Source of the DNA: Chitinophagaceae bacterium
GTDB taxonomy: Bacteria; Bacteroidota; Bacteroidia; Chitinophagales; Chitinophagaceae
DNA length: 64,000 nucleotides
Direction: 5' to 3'
Assembly (NCBI GenBank): GCA_019638595.1
Contig: JAHBTJ010000003.1
Location: 248,001 to 312,000, forward strand
The stretch's first letter is position 1. Each line of letters begins with the position of its first letter. The position numbers and the translations under genes were made by a program. Positions 8,517 through 15,704 of the stretch are shown here, piece by piece. Under the pieces are notes generated by a model. It ran no database searches. It was not told the origin of the DNA and worked only from the letters and a program-made list of their open reading frames with translations.

Positions 8517-9791
8517 TTATATTCCGGTAGAGCTGGCGAGTAGCATTGGGTATCCTGCCTTCACAGATATTCTGACAAGTTTTACTTTGCGGGTCAGCAG
8601 ATTCTTGGCAATATCCAGGCCTGCGGAAGTGGCCTGCGCACCGAGAGAGGGGTTAAGTGAGCCGAGACTGAGGGCCTGAACCATTTGCTCTGTACCTTCC
8701 CTGGTCGCGTCCCGATTAATACTGCCGGGAATACGTAATCCTGCAATCCCGTCCATATCATAGGCGACAAGTGAGACGGGAAATATAGAATTACCATAAC
8801 GGATGGAGCTGATACTAACAAGCAGCCTTTCACCGTTAAGAGAACACTTTCCATAAATAAAACTTCCTTTTGGAATGAGCTGTCCCTGAACATAGGCGTT
8901 TTGTTCAAGTCTTAATTTAACTGTAGCACCAGATACAAGAGTTTGGTTTTCATGAACAACTGCAGAGAGCGCATTCTGTGAAGCCTCTTCCTGATATTCT
9001 TCGTCGTCATAGAATCTTGCCTTGTAATAAGCAGTATGTAAAGTAGATGTAAGAAGATCGGTTACTTCTTTCTCTGGCTCTGTGCTTACAGCATATACTT
9101 TGCCTTTGTTTTGTTCTGACTGTTGCTTCAAGCGGTCTGTTACTCTGGAGGGATGTTGAACGTCAAGTATTTTTTCGAGGACGTTGTCTGCCTGTGTCAG
9201 AACCGCATCCTGTTGCATATCCTGACCGCTTGAGATGCTTTGCATCATATTTTCCAAATGTTGCATACCCATGTCAGCCTGATCATTATCATCAACAGGC
9301 AATGGCTGTTCATGTATAATAGATGACGTGTCAGGTTGCTGCATTAGCTTTTCGAGTTCAGCCAGTTTTCTCTCTATGTCTTCCGGGGTTTTTCTTTTGG
9401 AAATCGGGGTTTGCGTACTTTTCCCGGTCAGCATCGGAGCGGTATAGATATACGGACTTATTTCTGAAAATGAGGATTCAGTATCTGTTAGGGGCACAGG
9501 AGAATCTTGCTTAGGCATCCATTGCGCAAAAGGATCAAGCTGAGCCTCTCTTAACCTCGCTATTGAGTCTTTGTCAGCCTGCTGATAGATACTTAGTTTG
9601 TCTGTTGGCTTGTTGTCTATAAGAGGATCAGGTAACGTGAAGCTAAGCGCATTTCTTCGTGAGTCCTGTACATTAGCAGAGCCCTTGCCACCGCCAAGCA
9701 TAAAAAATGAAAGAAAAAGGAAAGGGATAATAAGAACGGGCAATATTATCCGTAGCTTTTGTTTTTTTTCTTCTAATAACTGTTTTTCCAT
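8517..9791 (-). CDS. traM: Conjugative transposon protein TraM (VirB10-like)
   Basis: Inner-membrane anchored scaffold that spans the periplasm and links inner and outer parts of the mating channel. A short basic N-terminus precedes one transmembrane helix (ILPVLIIPFLFLSFFMLGGG, about residues 15-34). A long, variable, Gln/Asp-rich linker follows, then the conserved C-terminal beta domain from about residue 270 (VVHENQTLVSGATVKLRLEQ, then LIPKGSFIYGKC and GSINRDATREGTEQ). At 424 residues the length fits the family. It sits between traL and traN. Confidence 0.93.
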   Translation of the reverse strand: MEKQLLEEKKQKLRIILPVLIIPFLFLSFFMLGGGKGSANVQDSRRNALSFTLPDPLIDNKPTDKLSIYQQADKDSIARLREAQLDPFAQWMPKQDSPVPLTDTESSFSEISPYIYTAPMLTGKSTQTPISKRKTPEDIERKLAELEKLMQQPDTSSIIHEQPLPVDDNDQADMGMQHLENMMQSISSGQDMQQDAVLTQADNVLEKILDVQHPSRVTDRLKQQSEQNKGKVYAVSTEPEKEVTDLLTSTLHTAYYKARFYDDEEYQEEASQNALSAVVHENQTLVSGATVKLRLEQNAYVQGQLIPKGSFIYGKCSLNGERLLVSISSIRYGNSIFPVSLVAYDMDGIAGLRIPGSINRDATREGTEQMVQALSLGSLNPSLGAQATSAGLDIAKNLLTRKVKLVRISVKAGYPMLLASSTGI

Positions 9792-9802
9792 AAATGTGAG
9801 TT

Positions 9803-10261
9803 TTAATAAGGAAATATTTTTATTACTGATTTTTCGGCATTTGCCAGGCTGTCGAGGAACCCTGGGTGTTGTCGCAGATAATTTTCGTAAGCTTTTCTGC
9901 CTTCTGGAGTTTGCTGCAGGCTGTCTAATGCTCTACGGAAACGATAAAAAACAAGCGTATCGGCGTGATAAATGCTTCCAGTCACATTGTTGGGTGTAAT
10001 GGATGACCTGATGGCCGGGGTTACTATCGTGGAACCTTTGACGCCTCCGGTATATGTACTATTGCGAATATCCACAAGTGAAAGGGTACTTAGTCCACCC
10101 ATCACCATACAGACTATAAACAGAAAGCACTTTTGCTGTCGGCGGTTCCAGCGCCTGGTTTTACGGTTGAGAAAGTCCGAACAGTTTCTCTGAACTTCTG
10201 CAGCCTTACCTGATATCGCAGTCAAGGCGGACGTTGATCTTATTTTTCTTCGCTTAAACAT
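9803..10261 (-). CDS. traL: TraL-like conjugative transposon protein
   Basis: Small protein with a basic N-terminal region (RKTRRWNRRQQK), one transmembrane helix (CFLFIVCMVMGGLSTLSL) and a short extracytoplasmic domain. This arrangement and the position between traK and traM match TraL (DUF3989 family), although at 152 residues it is longer than many TraL proteins. Gaps are 2 nt to traK and 11 nt to traM, so translation is probably coupled. Confidence 0.65.
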   Translation of the reverse strand: MFKRRKIRSTSALTAISGKAAEVQRNCSDFLNRKTRRWNRRQQKCFLFIVCMVMGGLSTLSLVDIRNSTYTGGVKGSTIVTPAIRSSITPNNVTGSIYHADTLVFYRFRRALDSLQQTPEGRKAYENYLRQHPGFLDSLANAEKSVIKIFPY

Positions 10262-10263
10262 GA

Positions 10264-10887
10264 TTATCGTTTTGTTGAGGAAAGAATAGTGTTATCGATG
10301 GTCGTCCATTTTTCGATCAGGAAACCGTGTGGGTTACTTTCGGTGCGCTCGTTAAGCTCACGCAGATACCCTTCTGTAATAAGATTCCGGGTAATGGTCG
10401 CTGTGGACCGGATTATCTGTTGCTTACCGGAAAAACGGAAGTAATAGGGATGAACGTTAGTGTTTAAGGAAATGCTGTCACAAGTAACGCTCTGGCTTAC
10501 ATTGCCACTTACAATAGAGTTGTAATAACCTTTTTCTTTAAGTGCGTCGTATTGTTGTTTAGCTGATTCATCAGCAAGGTATAGCGCCTTTCTTATGTTG
10601 CTTTCGATGGCTTTTTCATCCGGAGAAAACGAAAAAAAATATTGATGAAAAGTGAGGATATGATCTTTTGCTTCTACAGGAATATTTTCTTTCCGGGTAG
10701 AAAGGACGGCCTGTATCGCTTTACCTTCCGAGGTTATCACATATACTTTTTGGCTGACGTCTGATATTTTTTGGAAACAATAATAAATGCAATACCCGCA
10801 TAGTATGGTGCAGGAGACAGTCAGTACGGCGGTAAATAGACGGACGTGTTTAAATGCAGAGTCAATGTTCTTGAGCTGTTGGATCAT
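10264..10887 (-). CDS. traK: Conjugative transposon protein TraK (VirB8-like)
   Basis: Inner-membrane assembly factor of the mating channel. A cytoplasmic N-terminus (MIQQLKNIDSAFKHVRLF) is typical of TraK, followed by one transmembrane helix (AVLTVSCTILCGYCIYYCF) and a periplasmic VirB8-like domain containing FHQYFFSFSPDEKAIESNI. The ATG at 10887 is chosen: an upstream in-frame TTG at 10923 overlaps the inferred -7 promoter element, and TraK proteins normally start at MIQ. It is the first gene of the second tra transcription unit. Confidence 0.92.
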   Translation of the reverse strand: MIQQLKNIDSAFKHVRLFTAVLTVSCTILCGYCIYYCFQKISDVSQKVYVITSEGKAIQAVLSTRKENIPVEAKDHILTFHQYFFSFSPDEKAIESNIRKALYLADESAKQQYDALKEKGYYNSIVSGNVSQSVTCDSISLNTNVHPYYFRFSGKQQIIRSTATITRNLITEGYLRELNERTESNPHGFLIEKWTTIDNTILSSTKR

Positions 10888-10920
10888 GTTTGTTCCTGTT
10901 ATGTTTTTAAAAAGCAGGAA

Positions 10921-10970
10921 CAAAACTGCGCTTAGTGGAAAGTGAAAAAGGTGAGATATTGGTAGATGGG
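10921..10970 (-). promoter_or_regulatory. ICE regulon promoter P1 (traK operon)
   Basis: Read on the minus strand: box CCCATCTACC/AATATCTCAC (10951-10970), 22 nt, then CAGTTTTG (10921-10928). The same arrangement occurs at three other places in the element (21428-21477, 38643-38692, 41089-41138). CAnnTTTG resembles the Bacteroidetes -7 element TAnnTTTG with a weakened first base, which would suit an activator-dependent promoter. The box directly adjoins the tail of an upstream terminator. Confidence 0.7.
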
Positions 10971-11003
10971 AAAAATAAAAATGCCCTGAAATAATCAGGG
11001 CAT
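10971..11003 (-). terminator. Rho-independent terminator ending the first tra operon
   Basis: Perfect 9-bp stem ATGCCCTGA/TCAGGGCAT (10981-10989 with 10995-11003) with a 5-nt loop. On the minus strand it is followed by TTTTTATTTT. It separates the unit ending at 11094 from the traK unit, whose regulated promoter begins immediately after. Confidence 0.88.
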
Positions 11004-11093
11004 TGATAAGTCAAGCTACATATTTAGGACAGGATATTATTTGACTCTTTAAAGCAAAGCTGTGCGGTCAACCGGCAATTATAATATGAACAT

Positions 11094-11519
11094 TTACGGT
11101 TTTACCTCTCTGGGTATGTAATACTTTCGATCCGGGCCCTGCTCAGTAAGAGCAATCTTGTTTTTTGCAACCAACAGCGGATAGTTATTTCTAATAGCCT
11201 TGTTTATAGCTTCAGGTGGTGTTCCGGATTCATAAGCAGAAATCAGTTTGATAAGTTGTTGCGTAGAAACGGGCTCACTCTCATGTTGTAACGCGAAAAG
11301 TATTTTTCTGGGCCATTTGGAGTCGTATGGATATCCTGGGAGAACTACAGAATCTTGTTGCAGTTCTTTGCTTACCTCCAGATCTAGTATTGTTCCATTA
11401 GTGATCGGCAATATTGACTTCCTTTTGTACAATCGTATCAGCTTGGCAACGGCTTTTTGCTTCGGTGCCAGGAATTCATGTTCACGTTGTAATAAACGCA
11501 ATGTATTATTCATATTCAA
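11094..11519 (-). CDS. Hypothetical protein, 141 aa, possible winged-helix domain
   Basis: Unrecognised. A helical N-terminus (QREHEFLAPKQKAVAKLIRL) is followed by a C-terminal half that reads like a winged-helix fold: two helices (STQQLIKLISAYE, PEAINKAIRNN) and a beta hairpin (IALTEQGPDRKYYIP). A DNA-binding or regulatory role is possible but unproven. It is the last gene before the terminator at 10971-11003, separated by 177 nt from the next gene upstream. Confidence 0.6.
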   Translation of the reverse strand: MNMNNTLRLLQREHEFLAPKQKAVAKLIRLYKRKSILPITNGTILDLEVSKELQQDSVVLPGYPYDSKWPRKILFALQHESEPVSTQQLIKLISAYESGTPPEAINKAIRNNYPLLVAKNKIALTEQGPDRKYYIPREVKP

Positions 11520-11696
11520 TGATTTTTTTAATCTGTTTACATCTATTATCTACACAACGGAAGATAAATTAATTCATTCCAAAGCTCATTGAATGTGAAG
11601 GTTTGCCCAATTAAAGTTGAGCTAATAAGACAATCCGATCCGGGAACAGGTACAAGGCCTGTATTGTTTTGTCGGTGACAGCTTTGGTGTTACCTG

Positions 11697-12053
11697 CTAT
11701 AATTTCCTGGGACGGCTGGACGATTGTCGGACCTCTTTTTTAAACTTACGAACTTTTAACGCTGGTGCTTCCAGCAGATCCGGATTCACAAATTCCATTC
11801 GACCGATAGATTTCATCATTTCCAGGTAGCGAGTGGTTTTGTTTTCATAGAATCCGCGGCAAACCAGATTGATGCCGGCGATGGTTCCTTTATGGCAGAT
11901 AAAATGCGTGTCCTCCTTTTCACAGGATTCAAGTAGCTGCACCCGGCGTTCATTAGACACTATTTTATTTTTAGAGAACAGGCACTGGTTACACTGACGA
12001 GCACAAACTTTAACGGGTTGGGAAAGTAGCTCGCTGACATTCTTTTTTTTCAT
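11697..12053 (-). CDS. Cysteine-rich hypothetical protein, 118 aa
   Basis: Unrecognised small soluble protein inside the tra operon, 5 nt after traJ. It contains six or seven cysteines in an ordered pattern: CARQCNQC near residue 18, ESCEKE, FICHKG and VCRGF. The C-x3-C-x2-C cluster plus the later CH and C suggests a metal (zinc or iron-sulfur) site. The C-terminus is basic (KKEVRQSSSRPRKL). Its function in conjugation is unknown. Confidence 0.6.
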   Translation of the reverse strand: MKKKNVSELLSQPVKVCARQCNQCLFSKNKIVSNERRVQLLESCEKEDTHFICHKGTIAGINLVCRGFYENKTTRYLEMMKSIGRMEFVNPDLLEAPALKVRKFKKEVRQSSSRPRKL

Positions 12054-12058
12054 CGTTC

Positions 12059-13240
12059 TTAGCTTTTGCCCGACACTTTGTCTTCAAAATACCTGCTGTT
12101 GGTTCCTGCATCGCTCATGCTTTGGTTCATTCTGGCGTTAACATCGCCGAAGGCGTCTGCCACCATTCCAGCGCCTGCGGCGCCTACAGCTAATGAAGTG
12201 GAAGCAGCAGAACCTGCTCCCCCAAAGAACACTTTCGTTACCCGGCTTGTCAGGGCACCGCCGCCGCCCGCATTGACAATCATGTTGGCGATTGATGGAA
12301 TGGTGAAATATGAAGCAATTCCAATTATCAGGAATACTATATATCCAATATCGGAACTGCTAAAAAAAGAATCTCCGTTTTGCTCTACCTGGCTTATGTC
12401 GAGTTTGATCATCCCTTCCTGTATTTTGCCAAGCAACGCACCGAGAATGTTAGCGATGGGCAACCACAAATAAACATTAATATATCGTGCAAGATATACA
12501 GACAATGTATGTTGAAAGCCATCAAATACTGCAAGCCCAAAAACCAGCGGACCAAGTATGGCGAAAATTAATAACTTAAAAGTCCGAATGGTATTAATAC
12601 AAAGAGCGGCAGACTCATACAATACCTGAAGCAAAAAGGACAGCAGATCTTTAAACCAACTTTTGAGATTGTAGTAGGCTTTTGATACCGCAAATTCAAC
12701 GTCGTATCCAAGCGAGCCAAATACGCCCTCATTGCCCACCTTGTCGGGATGCGTATATTGCATCCAGATATCGCGATTACCGGATCCTTCATTGATGCCA
12801 TACATTTTATAGAAGGGCGATTGCTGTCTTTCTTTTTCCCTTTGAGCCATCAGCCGTTGAAGAGACGCGTTGGTATTGTCAACCAATTGGCTGGTTCCAA
12901 TTACCGTGGGGCTTAAAATGCCATTCATAATTGCAATCACCTGCGGGAAGATGAGGATACAGAAACCCAAGACAAAAGGCCTGAACAAAGGGAAAAAGTC
13001 TACAGGTTCGGCATTTGCAATATGCCGCCATACTCTCGCTCCGATATAAAACAGAGCAGCAAATCCTGCAATACCACGCCCTACAGCTATAAGACTGCTA
13101 CACATAGGTAGCATTTCTGTATACAGGTTATTTAATACCTGGTGAAGTCCCCGGATTTCTGATGGAAAACCTTGTGCCAGTCCTTTGTTCGGTAATAAGG
13201 CTGCCTGAAGACCTATCATGATGCTTAATATTTTTTTCAT
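12059..13240 (-). CDS. traJ: Conjugative transposon protein TraJ (VirB6-like channel protein)
   Basis: Polytopic inner-membrane component of the mating channel. A signal-like N-terminus (MKKILSIMIGLQAALLPNKG) is followed by several hydrophobic helices, including GIAGFAALFYIGARVWRHIA, PFVLGFCILIFPQVIAIMNG and the pair KLLIFAILGPLVFGLAVF and IGYIVFLIIGIASYFTIP. The C-terminal Gly/Ala-rich tail is typical of TraJ. At 393 residues it has normal length. It follows the TraI-like genes, as in CTnDOT-type operons. Confidence 0.92.
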   Translation of the reverse strand: MKKILSIMIGLQAALLPNKGLAQGFPSEIRGLHQVLNNLYTEMLPMCSSLIAVGRGIAGFAALFYIGARVWRHIANAEPVDFFPLFRPFVLGFCILIFPQVIAIMNGILSPTVIGTSQLVDNTNASLQRLMAQREKERQQSPFYKMYGINEGSGNRDIWMQYTHPDKVGNEGVFGSLGYDVEFAVSKAYYNLKSWFKDLLSFLLQVLYESAALCINTIRTFKLLIFAILGPLVFGLAVFDGFQHTLSVYLARYINVYLWLPIANILGALLGKIQEGMIKLDISQVEQNGDSFFSSSDIGYIVFLIIGIASYFTIPSIANMIVNAGGGGALTSRVTKVFFGGAGSAASTSLAVGAAGAGMVADAFGDVNARMNQSMSDAGTNSRYFEDKVSGKS

Positions 13241-13251
13241 CGCCGATCTGT

Positions 13252-13890
13252 TTATTGGTTTTCCAATCCGTTTAAGTCCTGAATGTTTCCGATTTCTGTT
13301 TTCTCACGCATTTTTTGCACAGCGATCATGGCGTGCTGGCGATTAAACGTTCTCAGGAACATTAGCTTCTGCTGTACATCTTCGTATATCCGGTCAATGC
13401 CTGCAAGCCGTTCGTCGTCGCTTGCTCGAAGCTGTTTTGAAGTCAGGATCATTGTCAACTCGTCAAGATTTTGGATGCTGTCGTCAATCAGTCGCTTATA
13501 TACATCTGATAGATAATCCAGCTCTCCTTTGGTAAATACTTCACTTGCGGAAAGGCTTTTGTAGGCTGCTTTATATTCTTTTACCATAGCTATCTGACCG
13601 GCTATAATATCTGCAACCCTGTGGTACTTTTTTACATTCGGATTCACTAAATACAACCCATCAAGAAATACTTCATGAATTTTATAGTTACCCTCCGCAA
13701 TATTTTTAATCTTATTGTATCCATCTGAAATTATTTTGTAGGCATCATAAAGCTGTTGCAGTATCTGCCGGAATTGATTTAACTTTTCAATGTTCAATGC
13801 GAGTTGAGCAATTTCTTTTGCCTGGCACCGTGCTGGAGTGGGTACAGTTAATACAGCGACAAGCAGCCCTAAAAGCATATATTTTTTCAT
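13252..13890 (-). CDS. traI: TraI-like conjugal transfer protein (third tandem copy)
   Basis: Secreted helical protein of the TraI/VirB5-like type. A signal peptide (MKKYMLLGLLVAVLTVPTPA) precedes long amphipathic helices. It shares with the two upstream genes the phrases YKAAYKSL and LRASDDERLAGIDRIY. It is 212 residues long, 7 nt from the upstream paralogue and 11 nt from traJ. Probably a minor pilus or adhesin-like component in the periplasm. Confidence 0.75.
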   Translation of the reverse strand: MKKYMLLGLLVAVLTVPTPARCQAKEIAQLALNIEKLNQFRQILQQLYDAYKIISDGYNKIKNIAEGNYKIHEVFLDGLYLVNPNVKKYHRVADIIAGQIAMVKEYKAAYKSLSASEVFTKGELDYLSDVYKRLIDDSIQNLDELTMILTSKQLRASDDERLAGIDRIYEDVQQKLMFLRTFNRQHAMIAVQKMREKTEIGNIQDLNGLENQ

Positions 13891-13897
13891 GCAGCGA

Positions 13898-14515
13898 TTA
13901 TTTAATGTCGTGGAAAAATTTTATTAATTCCTGATCTGACCGGTCTTGCGTTAAGGATTGCAATAATGCGTTCGTTTGAGAGAGAAGTTGTTGGACAAAT
14001 ACAGATTGATCAATGCTTTTCTTATAAACTGCGTTAATCCTGTTTAGCCGCTCATCATCACTCATTTGTAGCGTCCCGGATGTAATGATATCCGTAAGGA
14101 ACATAGAAGTCTTATCTATATCATCTGTAAGTTTGTTGCAGCATTGCTGAATAAACTGCCGGTGTGGTTCCGGAAGTGTATTGATTTCCCGGATCGCTTT
14201 CTTTAGGGAAGCAACAGATTTGGTCACATATTGAAGATTCACTATTATTCCTGCAATCTGTGCCGAGTTTCTAATCTTAGGATTTACAGTTTTCAACGAT
14301 CCGTAGTAAAGTGAATGCAGGTTGAATTCTCCGTTTCTGATATCGCGTACAGTATGGATTCCGGTTTGTACAATATCGTACCCTTTTTTTAGATATCCTA
14401 TGTACACCTGCAATTCTGCTATCTGCTGAACCAGATATTGAATTTGCTTTCCTTGTGCGCCAACCTCCTGAAAAATAAAGAGTACAATAAAACATGGTAT
14501 TAATTTCTTAAACAT
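13898..14515 (-). CDS. TraI-like conjugal transfer protein (second tandem copy)
   Basis: Signal peptide (MFKKLIPCFIVLFIFQEVGA then Q) and helical body like its neighbours, with the shared block LQMSDDERLNRINAVYKKSI and an early QIAELQVYIGYLKKGYDIVQ. It appears the most diverged of the three: the YKAAY motif is replaced by SLKKAIREI. Length 205 residues. Likely exported to the periplasm and assembled with the mating channel; whether the copies are redundant or form a hetero-oligomer is unknown. Confidence 0.7.
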   Translation of the reverse strand: MFKKLIPCFIVLFIFQEVGAQGKQIQYLVQQIAELQVYIGYLKKGYDIVQTGIHTVRDIRNGEFNLHSLYYGSLKTVNPKIRNSAQIAGIIVNLQYVTKSVASLKKAIREINTLPEPHRQFIQQCCNKLTDDIDKTSMFLTDIITSGTLQMSDDERLNRINAVYKKSIDQSVFVQQLLSQTNALLQSLTQDRSDQELIKFFHDIK

Positions 14516-14530
14516 GATTGCTACTTTTAG

Positions 14531-14980
14531 TTATTTTCTTCTTTTGAGGCTAAAATCGCCTCGCATCATTCTGTCCCAGGGTCGTGGTTTTCGGAACCTG
14601 CCGAGGACTGCGTTCTTGCCTGGTATATCGTTAAAGTTTCTTACCGCAATACGTTGGTGTTGATCCGGGTGTCTGGAGTGTACCTCCATGCGGTCTATAA
14701 CGAATCCTTTCTCCGGAAGGAAGTATATATGAAAACTGCATTGTTTAAAGTCTGTTGGACTTAAATACTGTGCGTAGGTTTGCAGCATGATGCTGTTATC
14801 TTTTCCAGGTGTGCCGGATAAATGGTTCAGATAGGCTTTCAGGCAGTTATGAAGAAGCCCTTCATGCAGTGGGCGCATCAAGTCAGATTTTGTAAGAACG
14901 AAATCTCCCAAATACCCTTTGTTGTGCAAAACTGAGGCAAACATTCTTATATAATCTCTGTATTCATCAATATTTTCCAT
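14531..14980 (-). CDS. Hypothetical ICE protein, 149 aa
   Basis: Unrecognised cytoplasmic protein lying between two TraI-like genes. The ordered part has a beta-rich middle (FHIYFLPEKGFVIDRMEVHS). The C-terminus is basic, RPWDRMMRGDFSLKRRK. Gaps to neighbours are 15 and 18 nt, so it is co-transcribed with tra genes. It lacks a signal peptide, unlike its neighbours, so it is probably not a pilus part. Confidence 0.6.
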   Translation of the reverse strand: MENIDEYRDYIRMFASVLHNKGYLGDFVLTKSDLMRPLHEGLLHNCLKAYLNHLSGTPGKDNSIMLQTYAQYLSPTDFKQCSFHIYFLPEKGFVIDRMEVHSRHPDQHQRIAVRNFNDIPGKNAVLGRFRKPRPWDRMMRGDFSLKRRK

Positions 14981-14998
14981 GTCTATAGATTTTATGTA

Positions 14999-15676
14999 TT
15001 ACTCAATACCATAATAATTCTTGATGGAACGTTGTTCTTGTTCATCTTTGGAACGCTCAATACTTAACATGATACTTTGCTGAGTAAGCTGGCGCAGGTG
15101 AGAAAGGTTCTGATCTATTTTGTTTGATGCATGCTGGATCAGTTCAAGCCGTTTTGAATCAGACATCTGTGTGGTGAAAGAACTTACTACAAGTAGCAGT
15201 TGCTCAACATTCTTTGCGCTTTCCTCCAGTATGCCCGTATATACCTGGGATATATAGATGACCTCCCGCGAAGTAAAATGTTTGTCTTTGGTAATAAGAT
15301 TGTAGGCTGCTTTATATTCTTTTATAAGCTGCGCCTGCTTTTGAGATATATCTTTAACACGTTTGTAATAGGCAATAATAGATTTGACCTTTTGTAATTC
15401 GTCGTAATAGGTTTTGAATAAGTTTCGTTGCTTTTCTCCCCACTCCGATATTTCCTTTAGCTTTAGCTTTGCCATTGCATTTTCAATAGCTTTTTGCGCA
15501 TTTTGTAATTTGATGGTTGCATTCTGTAGTCGCTGAACAGCAAGATCCATTGCGTTAATTACCGCAACAATTGCTGCCTTTACCACCTCCCAAATAATTG
15601 CATGGCTTTGTTTGGTTGGGAGGGATGTCAATGACAGGGTAAGGAAAGATGCTATTACAATATTTTTTATTTTCAT
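14999..15676 (-). CDS. traI: Conjugative transposon protein TraI (first tandem copy)
   Basis: Exported helical protein, 225 residues, directly downstream of traG, the normal place of TraI. Signal peptide MKIKNIVIASFLTLSLTSLP. The body has coiled-coil-like helices (LQNAQKAIENAMAKLKLKEI), the family phrase IKEYKAAYNLI and TTQMSDSKRLELIQHASNKI near the C-terminus. Two related genes follow, giving an unusual set of three. Confidence 0.8.
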   Translation of the reverse strand: MKIKNIVIASFLTLSLTSLPTKQSHAIIWEVVKAAIVAVINAMDLAVQRLQNATIKLQNAQKAIENAMAKLKLKEISEWGEKQRNLFKTYYDELQKVKSIIAYYKRVKDISQKQAQLIKEYKAAYNLITKDKHFTSREVIYISQVYTGILEESAKNVEQLLLVVSSFTTQMSDSKRLELIQHASNKIDQNLSHLRQLTQQSIMLSIERSKDEQEQRSIKNYYGIE

Positions 15677-15704
15677 GCTGTATTATTTTTAGGGTGTGTA
15701 AAAC

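Noticed and set aside
10888-10923. In-frame upstream extension of traK from a TTG at 10923
   Set aside because: It overlaps the inferred -7 element of P1, and the ATG at 10887 gives the usual TraK start.
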